44,269 nucleotides of DNA from Hyella patelloides LEGE 07179 (GCF_900659865.1 NZ_LR213790.1:1-44269), one strand, 5' to 3'; numbered from the stretch's first letter, positions 1 through 8,962 are shown. The notes: generated from the sequence alone by a model not told the origin. Numbers and translations: made by a program.

Positions 1-68
1 TTCAAAGCGGGAAATAATTCACTCACTTGGATTTTTGGCGCAATAAGAGTTAAAGGTTTAAGTTCCAT
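1..68 (-). CDS. 5' end of an unidentified gene (partial)
   Basis: An ATG at 68-66 opens a minus-strand frame that runs off the left edge without a stop. Only 22 codons are visible, beginning MELKPLTLIAPK. It is divergent from nadB across about 165 bases. No Shine-Dalgarno sequence is obvious and the fragment is too short to assign to a family, so the call rests on an open frame with ordinary-looking cyanobacterial composition. Confidence 0.35.
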   Translation of the reverse strand, partial: MELKPLTLIAPKIQVSELFPAL

Positions 69-233
69 ACGATTTCGGTTACGAATACTCTCATTAACTC
101 ATCTTTTAGCTTAACCGAACAGTATTGCATCATGTTCCACCATGACACATAACTGGATAAGCCAAGATGATTGATTGATAATTGATAAACGATCATTGAT
201 AATTATTCCAATGATGCTGAAGTATAAAACAAA

Positions 234-1925
234 TTGAACAATTCTAATTTAGACGAGCGACCCCGCGTCGGCGAAAGACGCAAGGGAACGCGCGAGTTTG
301 ATGTCTTGATAATTGGCTCTGGTGCTGCTGGCTTATATGCTGCTTTATGTCTTAACTCTCGTTACCGTATTGGGTTAGTTACAAAAGATGAATTAAAAAC
401 AGGAGCTAGTGATTGGGCGCAAGGGGGTATTGCTGCTGCAATTAATCCAGAGGATTCGCCTCAATTTCATCTGGAAGATACCCTAAAAGCTGGTGCAGGA
501 TTATGCGATCGCGATGCGGTACAATTTTTAGTAGAAAATGCTAAAGATGCGATTAACTCTTTGGTGGATATGGGAGTGGCTTTTGATCGCAAAGGTAAAA
601 ACTTAGCAATGACTTTAGAAGCTGCTCATTCTCGCCCTAGAGTACTCCATGCAGCCGATACTACAGGTAGGGCAATAGTTAGCATTCTCACAGAACAGGT
701 ATTGCAACGTTCCAATATTACAGTATTGTCTCAAGCTTTTGCTTTGAATCTCTGGCTCAACGAAGATACTGGTAGCTGTCAGGGAATTAGTATTTTACAT
801 CAGCAAAAAATCACTTGGATAGCTTCACCTGCCGTTATTTTAGCCACAGGAGGAGGCGGACAAGTATTTTCCCAAACTACTAATCCCCAGGTTAGCACAG
901 GAGATGGAGTCGCGATCGCTTGGCGTAGTGGTGCAATAGTTAGAGATTTAGAATTTGTGCAGTTTCATCCTACCGCTTTAAATGTTCCTGGCGCACCCAG
1001 ATTTTTAATCAGTGAAGCAGTTAGGGGAGAGGGAGCGCATCTAGTAGATAAGGAGGGAAAGCGTTTTGCGTTTGACTATCATCCAAACGGAGAATTAGCC
1101 CCTAGAGATGTGGTGAGTCGGGCAATTTTTACCCATTTACAAAAGACTGGGGAAAGTAAGGTTTATCTCGATTTACGCCCTATCCCAGAGGATAAAATTC
1201 GCTATCGTTTTCCTAATATTATTCGTATGTGCCAAAAATGGGGTGTGGATGTTTTTCAGCAGCCCATTCCTGTTACTCCTGCTGCTCATTATTGGATGGG
1301 AGGAATTCAAGTTAATACGGCTAGTGAAACTTCAATTTCTGGCTTATATGCGGTGGGGGAAACTGCTAGTACGGGGGTACATGGAGCAAATCGGTTGGCT
1401 AGTAACTCTCTATTAGAATGTGTGGTTTATGCAGCACAGTTAGCTAATTTAGAGGTTGCTCCTGTAGAGTTTTTCCCTACAGATGAATGGCTGACTATTC
1501 AAGAGGAACATTGGCAAGAGGAGATTGAGATAGTCCGTAGTATTCGACAACAATTACCCGATCTAGTGTGGCAAAGTGCAGGAATTTGTCGAGTTGCAGA
1601 AACTCTCAAAGATGCTCTTGATCGAGTTCAATTATGGAAAGATAAACTATCGGGGCTTTCTTTTCATCAATGTGTATTTAATTTAGCTACTCGACAACAA
1701 GTTGCATTATCTTCTCTTGATGCAGAACAACATTTAAGGCTTTATGCAGAAACTCTCAATTTATTAGATATTGCCTCTTTAATTCTTAAAAGTGCTTTAT
1801 TTCGCACAGAAAGCCGAGGCGGACATTATCGGTTGGATTATCCCGATACTGATGGTAATTGGGCATTACATACAGTCATTCAAAATGAAAAATTGAAGAT
1901 TATAAAGTTAACGACTAACAAATAA
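234..1925 (+). CDS. nadB: L-aspartate oxidase NadB
   Basis: Flavoenzyme that oxidises L-aspartate to iminoaspartate, the first step of de novo NAD synthesis. The Rossmann FAD motif GSGAAGLYAAL lies near residue 28, followed by the family's HSRPRVLHAADTTGRA segment near residue 131, FHPTAL and SEAVRGEGAH; the C-terminal helical domain is present. The 563-residue length is normal. The start is unusual. An in-frame stop at 225-227 and the lack of any other initiator before the FAD motif leave only TTG at 234. About 22 residues precede FDVLIIGSG, and roughly half of these (ERPRVGERRKGTRE) are encoded by a repeat at 261-294. A short upstream frame (211-237) ends in TGA overlapping the TTG, so translational coupling is possible. 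The product call is very secure; the exact start is less so. Confidence 0.95.
   Translation: MNNSNLDERPRVGERRKGTREFDVLIIGSGAAGLYAALCLNSRYRIGLVTKDELKTGASDWAQGGIAAAINPEDSPQFHLEDTLKAGAGLCDRDAVQFLVENAKDAINSLVDMGVAFDRKGKNLAMTLEAAHSRPRVLHAADTTGRAIVSILTEQVLQRSNITVLSQAFALNLWLNEDTGSCQGISILHQQKITWIASPAVILATGGGGQVFSQTTNPQVSTGDGVAIAWRSGAIVRDLEFVQFHPTALNVPGAPRFLISEAVRGEGAHLVDKEGKRFAFDYHPNGELAPRDVVSRAIFTHLQKTGESKVYLDLRPIPEDKIRYRFPNIIRMCQKWGVDVFQQPIPVTPAAHYWMGGIQVNTASETSISGLYAVGETASTGVHGANRLASNSLLECVVYAAQLANLEVAPVEFFPTDEWLTIQEEHWQEEIEIVRSIRQQLPDLVWQSAGICRVAETLKDALDRVQLWKDKLSGLSFHQCVFNLATRQQVALSSLDAEQHLRLYAETLNLLDIASLILKSALFRTESRGGHYRLDYPDTDGNWALHTVIQNEKLKIIKLTTNK
261..294. repeat. Translated GC-rich palindromic repeat at the nadB start
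   Basis: A GC-rich segment inside AT-rich DNA. It contains a hairpin with arms GCGTC and GACGC around a 7-base loop. A relative lies at 23931-23963 (26 of 33 positions match by eye), where the arms are GCGCC and GGTGC, so pairing survives base changes. It is read in frame as part of NadB. Confidence 0.7.
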
Positions 1926-3707
1926 CTAAGTTAAAGCCTCTATTTTATCTAGTAAGTGAGGCAAATTCATTGACTTAGATACGCGATCGCTGATACCATT
2001 TTGTAGAAAATACTCCCATTCATCAGATTCCATTTGAGAATACAATAAAATCATTTTAGTTGCTTCAACCCTTTCCAGGGTTTTGATAGTATCAGTAACA
2101 TCAGGAATTTCTATATCAAGATTATCCCGATCTAAAATTACTATTTGTGGTTCTAAAAAATCAATTTGATTGATTGCAGTTATCGCATCAATTAACCAAA
2201 CTACTTTGTAGTCGGCTGCGGTTAAAATTTGACAGATAAAAGTTGCTATTTCTTCATCTTGAGTGATAAGAATAACTTTTTTAGTATTTGATGCAATTTG
2301 ACGATCGGTAGAAATCGGACTATGTATTACTAAATTAGCATTTTTAACAATTGGTAAATAAACACGAAAAGTTGAACCTTCTCCTAAAGTTGATTCTACT
2401 TCTATATTTCCTCCGTGAAGCTCCACTAAATGTTTAGCTAAAACTAAGCCCAAACCAGCACCATCATGAATACGCTGACGAAAACTTTCTAAGGGTTTAA
2501 AAGCTTCAAATAATAAAGGTAACTTCTGTTCTGATATGCCAACTCCCGTATCTTCCACTTCAAAAATAATTTGTTTTTTTTCTTGCCAAACTCTTAAAAA
2601 AACATCTCCTCCTGCGGGGGTAAATTTGAGAGCATTATCTAATAAGTTTAATAATACTTCTTCTAGTCTTACTGGATCGCCATAAAAACTATCAGAGTAT
2701 GCTTTTAGCTGAAAGTCTAAGGTTAGTTTAAGCCCTAAATCTTCTGCTTGTACTTGCAAAGATTGTATAATTCTTTGACAAAACTCGAATAAAGAAATAT
2801 TTTTGGCGTTTAAAAGATGCTTTCCTGATTGTACTTCGGAAAACTCAATAATATTATTGATTAACTTTAAAAGATGCTTGCCACTCTCTTGAATTGTTTG
2901 TAAATATTGCTGTTGTTTTTCTACTGGTAAAGGAATATGACCTTTTTCTGAAGACCAATGTAATAAAGTACCAGATAAACCGATTACCCTAGTCAAGGGG
3001 GTTCGTAATTCATGGCTCATATTACTAATAAATTCATGTTTAGATTGACTAGCAACTCTGGCTGCAACTAAAGCATTTTCTATTTGTTGAGCTTGATTTT
3101 CGACTTGTTTTTCTAATAGTTTCTTTTGGCTTTGTAATTCTTTATAAGACTGATGACGATAAGTTGCGATCGCTAGGTATTCAGCAATTTGACGCAACAA
3201 TTGAGTTTCATTATGTTGCCATACTCTCACCTTATCGCATTGATGAGCGATTAATAAGCCCCAAAGTTCTCCTCGTAAATTAATAGGAACAACTAATTTA
3301 GATTTTACCCTTAGTTGGTACATTAAATCGTCAAGACCAGAAGCTAAATTAGCACTGTCAATATCATTAATTGCTAAGGTAAATCCTTGACGATATTTAG
3401 CCCAACACTTTCTCAAATCATAATGATAGTTTTCCTGTTGAAAATGTAAAACTGAACTAATTTCTGTTGAAGATTTGGCTTCATAAGTAACCCGATTTAC
3501 GGTTTCACTTTCTCTGTATTGTTCTTGATAAGCTTTTTGAGGAATATCTAACTGGTAAATTACTAAACGATCTACACTTAAAAGATTTCTAACTCTTTCT
3601 ATAGTAAACTGAACAATATCTGACAGTTCTTGATTTTGGCTAATTTGAAACTTAATGCTATCCAAAATACGTCTTTGTTCTACTTGATGATGTAGTAATT
3701 GTTCCAT
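1926..3707 (-). CDS. GAF sensor histidine kinase with C-terminal receiver-like domain (CikA-like)
   Basis: A 593-residue soluble kinase. Order: GAF domain (about 30-185), a short coiled coil (190-220), HisKA with phospho-acceptor His232 in SNMSHELRTPLT, HATPase with the N box NLLDNALKF and G boxes VEDTGVGIS and GAGLGL, then a receiver-like domain from about 475. The GAF domain has no Cys where bilin-binding GAF domains carry one, so chromophore attachment by that residue is unlikely. The receiver keeps an Asp (D526, VILDRD), but its N-terminal acidic patch and KP motif are altered. GAF, kinase and pseudo-receiver in this order is the layout of CikA, the circadian input kinase; assignment to that orthologue is inference. 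It converges with nadB with no spacer. Confidence 0.85.
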   Translation of the reverse strand: MEQLLHHQVEQRRILDSIKFQISQNQELSDIVQFTIERVRNLLSVDRLVIYQLDIPQKAYQEQYRESETVNRVTYEAKSSTEISSVLHFQQENYHYDLRKCWAKYRQGFTLAINDIDSANLASGLDDLMYQLRVKSKLVVPINLRGELWGLLIAHQCDKVRVWQHNETQLLRQIAEYLAIATYRHQSYKELQSQKKLLEKQVENQAQQIENALVAARVASQSKHEFISNMSHELRTPLTRVIGLSGTLLHWSSEKGHIPLPVEKQQQYLQTIQESGKHLLKLINNIIEFSEVQSGKHLLNAKNISLFEFCQRIIQSLQVQAEDLGLKLTLDFQLKAYSDSFYGDPVRLEEVLLNLLDNALKFTPAGGDVFLRVWQEKKQIIFEVEDTGVGISEQKLPLLFEAFKPLESFRQRIHDGAGLGLVLAKHLVELHGGNIEVESTLGEGSTFRVYLPIVKNANLVIHSPISTDRQIASNTKKVILITQDEEIATFICQILTAADYKVVWLIDAITAINQIDFLEPQIVILDRDNLDIEIPDVTDTIKTLERVEATKMILLYSQMESDEWEYFLQNGISDRVSKSMNLPHLLDKIEALT

Positions 3708-4565
3708 TGGTCTAATATCAATACGATAGTTGTTAGTATCTGAGCTTGATGTATTACATAAATTGACGGGAGGAAATGTTCTTGGTCAGAGAGTATTTTC
3801 TATTTATCCTCCGCCTCACGGGGACTCCCATGTTGGATTAAGCTATAACAATTATTAATATTTGTGGTTTTTGCTGAATAAGTTAAAAAGTTACTTAATC
3901 AACCATTGTCAATACTTAAGATTATTAATTCTTTTTCGGTTGTACCTAGTTTTAGCACAACACTAAAAGTCTATATAAGGCTATTTCTGTAAATTTTAAT
4001 TACGTAATTTAAATAGCTTATAAGTTCTTGTTTATTCAAAAGCAATACTTGTTTTGTAAACTATTGCTAACAACTCTAAGAAATTAGATAATAAATCAAT
4101 TAGAATAGCTTTTTGCTTTAAAAATGTAATATTATTTAGTGAATTCATAGTTTATTAAGTTTAGTATCCTTGATTTGGTTATCAGAAAAACGTAATCATC
4201 AGTCATAATTTAAGTAAGCGTAATTGGGTTTTAAGCAAAAAAATAGTTGGAGCAGAAGGAGCGAGAAAAAATACTTATCCCATTACTAATTTCTTGTTAC
4301 AAACATCTCACAAGCTTAGTTAATTTAAGTAAATTTTAGTTTTGTTTGTAGGATTGTACTTATGACCACTCAAAGTAGAATAATGTTTACTGACATCCTT
4401 TAATAGGTAGCAATCTTGATTAAGAATAGAAATTGACGTGTTGTGCAACACTTTCATTACTTTCTAAATAATTAAAGATAACTAAACTCTCCTATAGCAT
4501 CTCTCATTTTATTTGTTTGTTCCCAAACCGTAATTATTTCTCAAGATTATATTAGCTTTCCCATT
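3708..4565. other. Long AT-rich intergenic region upstream of the kinase gene and cobN
   Basis: About 860 bases between two divergent genes, rich in A/T runs with many stops in all frames. It must hold the promoters for both genes. No cobalamin riboswitch consensus, RNA gene or credible coding frame was recognised. Confidence 0.6.
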
Positions 4566-7500
4566 ATGCATAAAATAGCAGCAACTCCTGGTGGTTGGAA
4601 TCCTGAAGATGAAGGAGTAATTTTTATTGAACAAAACCCTGCGCCGATAGTTTTCTTAACTTCTGCTGATACTGAAATTCAAACCTTAGCCATTGCTCTT
4701 CGTAAATTACACCAAGACTTTCCTGATGTTAGAGTGGCTAACTTATTAAATTTGCAACAGCAATTAACCATTGATACTTATGTCGAAAATGTATTGTCTC
4801 AAGCCACAATAATTATCGTGCGTCTTTTAGGTGGAATTGCTTATTGGTCTTATGGTTTAGAAAGATTAAAAGAAACTGCTGAATATAATAACACCGCTTT
4901 ATTTGTCTTACCAGGGGATGATAACCCCGATCCCGATTTAATTAGTCATTCTACAGTCAAGTTATCTGTGGTCAATAATTTGTGGCGTTATTTTATTGAA
5001 GGAGGAGTGAGTAATTATACAAATGCTTTACAATTTATAAGCGATCGCTTTTTAGCAACTAATTACGCTTTCCAGCCACCCCAAATAATTCCTCGTTTAG
5101 GTATTTATTTAACTTTAAAACCACAATATCAAGCCACTTCAGCAATCAAAAACACAGTTGGGATTTTATTCTATCGCTCTCATTATCTAGCAGGAAACAC
5201 CTTACCAATTGACGATCTTTGTCAAGCTTTATTAAGTAAAAACTTAAATCCTTTACCTATTTTTATTTCTTCTCTAAAGGATATTGAAATTCAGAGTCAA
5301 CTGATCGATCTTCTACAAGAAAAATCAGTAGCGATCTTGCTTAATACTACTAGCTTTGCCGTAGCCAAAATCGGTGATGAATCTGCTACTAAAATTTGGC
5401 TAAAGTTAGATTTACCCATTTTACAAGTAATATTAAGTAGCTCTACCGAAGAACAATGGCGTAATAGCTTGATGGGATTAACCCCCAGGGATGTCGCGAT
5501 GAATGTGGCGTTACCAGAAATTGATGGCAGAATTATCACCAGAGCCATTTCCTTTAAAACAATCAAACAACGCCAAAAGAAATTAGAGACAGATGTGGTA
5601 GTCTATCAACCAAATAGCGATCGCATTGATTTTGTTATTGACCTTACTGCCAATTGGGTAAAATTGCAAACCACTCCCAATTCAGAAAAGAACATAGCTC
5701 TGATCTTAGCTAACTATCCCAACAAAGACGGTAGAATCGCTAATGGCGTTGGTTTAGATACCCCTGCTAGCTGTATCGAGATTTTAAAAGCTTTAAAAAA
5801 AGACGGGTATTTTATTACCGATATTCCCCAGACAGGAGATGATTTAATCAAGCTCCTTACTACAGGAGTCACTAACGACAGAGAAAGTCAAACTCTCCGC
5901 AAGATATATCAGAGTCTTTCAGTAGCAGAATATCAAAAATATTTTGCAACCCTACCTATTGAAGTGCAACAGGGAGTTATTAATAGATGGGGGTATGTTT
6001 ATGACAGAGAAAACGGTAGTAAGGGCTTTTCCCTAAAGGACTCGCTTTATGCGAAGCGGTATCCTTTAGGACGCATCGCGCGAAAAGCCCTTACAATTAG
6101 TGGTGTTAGGTTAGGAAATATCTTTATTGGTATCCAACCATCTAGAGGATATGATCGCGATCCTAGTTTAAATTACCATGCGCCAGACTTAGAACCAACC
6201 CATGATTACCTTGCTTATTACTATTGGTTGCGGGAGAAATTTCAAGCTAATGCCATTATTCATGTAGGAAAACACGGTAATTTAGAATGGCTACCAGGAA
6301 AAAGCCTCGCTTTATCTAACACTTGCTATCCTGAAGTAACATTACAAGCCATTCCCCATATCTACCCTTTCATTGTTAACGATCCAGGGGAAGGCTCACA
6401 AGCGAAAAGACGCGCCCACGCAGTCATTATCGATCATCTTACACCGCCACTAACCAGAGCAGAACTTTATGGTGGATTGGATAAACTAGAAGCCTTAATC
6501 GATGAATACTACGAAGCTCAAACCCTCGATCCAACTCGCTTAAAAACCATTAGTAACAGAATAGAAAAGCTAGTAAAACAAGAACATCTCGATCGCGAAT
6601 TAGACATCACCACCGAATCCATCACCGAATTTCTCACCATAGCCGATGGTTACCTCTGCGAATTAAAAGAAGCCCAAATAAGAGACGGCTTGCATATTTT
6701 AGGACAATGCCCCCAAGGTACACAACTCAGAGACTTAATAATCGCGATCTCTCGTTTCTCCAGTATAAATCAACTTGGTCTAACCCAAGCCATTGCCAAA
6801 GATTTAGGCTTAGAAACAATTCAGAATTTACAATTTAAAATTCAAAACTTAGAAAACTTAGAAAATAAAATCTCAACCCTTCAATTATCAGAAGAAACCT
6901 TGGCGACTTTGCGTCTTTGCGTGAGACAAATCCACAATCAAGGAGACATAACCGAAATCCTCGAAACCATCGCAGCAGAATTAGTAGATAAATTTATTCT
7001 CAATCCTTTTCCTCCACACAACGATCAATCGCATTTCGATAAATTGTACAGACGTTCTGACGGAACGTCTCTACCCAATACAAATAAAAAACTACATTGG
7101 ATAAAAACCCACCTCTTACCCTCCCTGCAACAAACCAGCCAAGAAATAACCAATCTCCTCCATGCTTTAGAAGGAAAATATGTACCCAGTGGCGCATCGG
7201 GCGCACCCACCAGAGGTAGACCAGAAGTACTACCCACAGGACGTAACTTTTATTCCGTAGATATTCGAGCTATACCCACAGAAACTGCTTGGGAAGTAGG
7301 AAGCGCAGCAGCAGAAACCCTAATCGAACGCTACACCCAAGAAAACGGCGAATATCCCCAAACCTTAGCTATTTCCATTTGGGGTACATCTACTATGCGT
7401 ACAGGAGGTGACGATATTGCTCAAGTAATGGCATTAATGGGAGTGCGCCCTGTGTGGGATGGTTTATCACGTCGAGTAGTAGACTTTGAAATTCTCGATG

Positions 7501-8450
7501 AATCAGTGCTTAATCGCCCTCGCGTCGATGTCACTATCAGGGTGTCAGGCTTTTTTCGCGACTCTTTCCCCAATATACTAAATCTTTTAAACAATATAAC
7601 ACAGGCGATCGCCCAATTGCAAGAGCCAACAGCAATTAATCCTCTAGCAGCTAAAGTAATAGCAGAAACAACCTACTGGCAAAGCCAAGGCTTAACCTCA
7701 GAGCAAGCTAAAACCAGAGCTAATTATCGCATTTTTGGCTCGAAACCTGGTGCTTACGGTGCAGGGTTACAGGGTTTAATTGAAGCGCAAAACTGGCAAA
7801 CCGAAGCTGATTTAGCCAGAGCATATATTAACTGGAGTAGCTACGCCTATGATGCCCAAGGTAAAGGACATTCTGCACCAGAATCTTTTCAACAAAGGCT
7901 ACAAAACCTACAAATAGTTTTACAAAACCAAGATAATCGCGAACACGACTTATTAGATTCCGATGATTATTATCAATTCCAGGGAGGATTAACCGCAGCC
8001 GTTAAAAGTGTGACAGGAAAAAATCCTGAAGTGTATTTTGGCGACAATTCTCAACCCAATAACCCCAAAGTACGCAAACTCACCGAAGAAATTGCTAGAG
8101 TATATCGCTCGCGAGTAATCAACCCGAAATGGATTAAAGGAGTGATGCGCCACGGCTATAAAGGAGCATTTGAAATGGCTGCAACCGTTGATTATTTATT
8201 TGCCTATGATGCTACCACCAAATGCGTCAGCGACTATATGTATCAAGGAGTAGCTGAAGCTTATATTTTAGATGAGCAAGTGCAACAATTTATTCAAGAT
8301 AAAAATCCTTGGGCGTTAAGAGATATGGCAGAAAGATTATTGGAAGCCAATCAAAGAGGAATGTGGAATCAAGTTAGCAATCAGATGTTAGATGAATTAA
8401 AAGCTATTGTAAATGAAGCTGAAGGAGAAATTGAAAATCTTAATTACTAA
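4566..8450 (+). CDS. cobN: Cobaltochelatase subunit CobN
   Basis: Large subunit of the ATP-dependent chelatase that inserts cobalt into the corrin ring during B12 synthesis. It works with AAA+ subunits, which are not in this window. At 1294 residues it is slightly long. Family motifs include GKHGNLEWLPGK (about 567), SGAPTRGRP with LPTGRNFYSVD (about 880) and GYKGAFEMAATVDYLFAYD (about 1198). The N terminus (PIVFLTSADTEI) is typical of CobN rather than ChlH/BchH. Several stretches look like repeats inserted in frame: residues 486-508 (palindrome at 6023-6090), about 751-768, 778-787 and 827-838. All keep the frame open and avoid the strongest motifs, so the protein is probably functional. The last 214 bases are duplicated downstream at 8963-9177, beyond hicAB. 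Confidence 0.95.
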   Translation: MHKIAATPGGWNPEDEGVIFIEQNPAPIVFLTSADTEIQTLAIALRKLHQDFPDVRVANLLNLQQQLTIDTYVENVLSQATIIIVRLLGGIAYWSYGLERLKETAEYNNTALFVLPGDDNPDPDLISHSTVKLSVVNNLWRYFIEGGVSNYTNALQFISDRFLATNYAFQPPQIIPRLGIYLTLKPQYQATSAIKNTVGILFYRSHYLAGNTLPIDDLCQALLSKNLNPLPIFISSLKDIEIQSQLIDLLQEKSVAILLNTTSFAVAKIGDESATKIWLKLDLPILQVILSSSTEEQWRNSLMGLTPRDVAMNVALPEIDGRIITRAISFKTIKQRQKKLETDVVVYQPNSDRIDFVIDLTANWVKLQTTPNSEKNIALILANYPNKDGRIANGVGLDTPASCIEILKALKKDGYFITDIPQTGDDLIKLLTTGVTNDRESQTLRKIYQSLSVAEYQKYFATLPIEVQQGVINRWGYVYDRENGSKGFSLKDSLYAKRYPLGRIARKALTISGVRLGNIFIGIQPSRGYDRDPSLNYHAPDLEPTHDYLAYYYWLREKFQANAIIHVGKHGNLEWLPGKSLALSNTCYPEVTLQAIPHIYPFIVNDPGEGSQAKRRAHAVIIDHLTPPLTRAELYGGLDKLEALIDEYYEAQTLDPTRLKTISNRIEKLVKQEHLDRELDITTESITEFLTIADGYLCELKEAQIRDGLHILGQCPQGTQLRDLIIAISRFSSINQLGLTQAIAKDLGLETIQNLQFKIQNLENLENKISTLQLSEETLATLRLCVRQIHNQGDITEILETIAAELVDKFILNPFPPHNDQSHFDKLYRRSDGTSLPNTNKKLHWIKTHLLPSLQQTSQEITNLLHALEGKYVPSGASGAPTRGRPEVLPTGRNFYSVDIRAIPTETAWEVGSAAAETLIERYTQENGEYPQTLAISIWGTSTMRTGGDDIAQVMALMGVRPVWDGLSRRVVDFEILDESVLNRPRVDVTIRVSGFFRDSFPNILNLLNNITQAIAQLQEPTAINPLAAKVIAETTYWQSQGLTSEQAKTRANYRIFGSKPGAYGAGLQGLIEAQNWQTEADLARAYINWSSYAYDAQGKGHSAPESFQQRLQNLQIVLQNQDNREHDLLDSDDYYQFQGGLTAAVKSVTGKNPEVYFGDNSQPNNPKVRKLTEEIARVYRSRVINPKWIKGVMRHGYKGAFEMAATVDYLFAYDATTKCVSDYMYQGVAEAYILDEQVQQFIQDKNPWALRDMAERLLEANQRGMWNQVSNQMLDELKAIVNEAEGEIENLNY
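6023..6090. repeat. Nested palindromic element inserted in frame in cobN
   Basis: Nested inverted repeats: outer GGGCTTTT/AAAAGCCC (6023-6030, 6083-6090), middle CCTAAAGGA/TCCTTTAGG (6032-6040, 6062-6070) and an inner CGCTT/AAGCG stem. It encodes roughly KGFSLKDSLYAK plus RYPLGRIARKAL, just before the conserved VRLGNIFIG stretch of CobN. The CCTAAAGGACT arm is shared with the intergenic repeats at 14118-14148 and 23877-23907. Confidence 0.75.
6819..6870. repeat. AT-rich low-complexity insert in cobN
   Basis: Runs of AATTCAGAATTT and AAAATTCAAAACTTAG type, encoding an IQNLQFKIQNLENLENK segment. This resembles the AATTCAAAATT simple repeats common between cyanobacterial genes, here in frame within a region that is probably a variable loop of CobN. 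Confidence 0.4.
6899..6927. repeat. TTTGCGTC-type repeat within cobN
   Basis: The segment contains TGGCGACTTTGCGTC followed by TTTGCGTGAGAC, a string I associate with dispersed intergenic repeats of cyanobacteria. It encodes LATLRLCVRQ in frame. Only this copy was noticed in the window. Confidence 0.35.
7045..7080. repeat. 36-base palindromic repeat, copy within cobN
   Basis: Core palindrome GACGTTC-TGACG-GAACGTC. The reverse complement of the whole 36-base segment matches 28469-28504 at 31 of 36 positions. Here it is translated as LYRRSDGTSLPN in a linker of CobN ahead of the conserved LLPSLQQT helix. Confidence 0.75.
8237..8450 (+). repeat. Direct repeat, copy 1: functional 3' end of cobN
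   Basis: Matches 8963-9177 at roughly 88% by hand alignment (about 25 substitutions and one indel). Many differences are at third codon positions. Together with copy 2 it brackets the hicAB pair. Confidence 0.85.
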
Positions 8451-8537
8451 TGTATATTTATCTGACTTGCATAAACATAATTACAATAGCTATTCACGAT
8501 AAAAATAAAAATGTGCAATTAAAAATAAGTGCCAGAT

Positions 8538-8747
8538 ATGCCGAAAAAAATAAGAGAATTAAAACTAATGCTTCTCAAAGCAGGTTTTGAGTTAATACCC
8601 AAACGAGGTAAAGGCAGTCATGCAATATATCAATATCCTGGGACTACAATTAGGGTAAACCTGCCTGGAAAAGATGGTTCGGATGCTAAACCATATTCAG
8701 AAAAACAAGTGAAACAAGCCATACAGAGAGCTAAAAATGAATCATAA
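8538..8747 (+). CDS. hicA: HicA-type mRNA interferase toxin
   Basis: Small toxin of the double-stranded-RNA-binding-like fold that cleaves mRNA until neutralised by HicB. The sequence begins MPKKIRELKLMLLKAGF and holds the catalytic-histidine motif GKGSHAIY, then a basic strand and KPYSEKQVKQAI, all typical of HicA. The start is placed at ATG 8538 because homologues usually begin at this methionine; GTG at 8529 would add three residues. It overlaps hicB by 11 bases, showing translational coupling. It sits 87 bases after the cobN stop, between two copies of the cobN terminus. Confidence 0.88.
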   Translation: MPKKIRELKLMLLKAGFELIPKRGKGSHAIYQYPGTTIRVNLPGKDGSDAKPYSEKQVKQAIQRAKNES

Positions 8748-8955
8748 ATATCAAATTACTATTGCCTGGAGTACAGAAGACAATTCCTATTTAGTTTATC
8801 TTCCTGATTTTGCTGATGAAGTTATGCAGCCAGTGACTCACGGAGAAACATATCAAGAAGCTCTCCAACATGGTTTAGAAGTCATGGATGACTTAATAAT
8901 GTATCTAAAAAGCGAAAATAAACCACTACCTGTTGCCAAATTAGTTTCAGCTTAA
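8737..8955 (+). CDS. hicB: HicB-type antitoxin
   Basis: Partner antitoxin of the upstream HicA. It shows the degenerate RNase H-like HicB fold: YQITIAWSTEDNSYLVYLPD, then GETYQEALQHGLEVMDDLI. At 72 residues it is the short form, with no visible C-terminal ribbon-helix-helix or HTH domain. Any self-regulation of the operon would therefore need another DNA-binding surface. It ends 8 bases before the displaced cobN fragment. Confidence 0.88.
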   Translation: MNHKYQITIAWSTEDNSYLVYLPDFADEVMQPVTHGETYQEALQHGLEVMDDLIMYLKSENKPLPVAKLVSA

Positions 8956-8962
8956 TCTAAGC

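Noticed and set aside
3708-4565. Possible cobalamin riboswitch upstream of cobN
   Set aside because: No B12-box-like conserved core was found in the leader.
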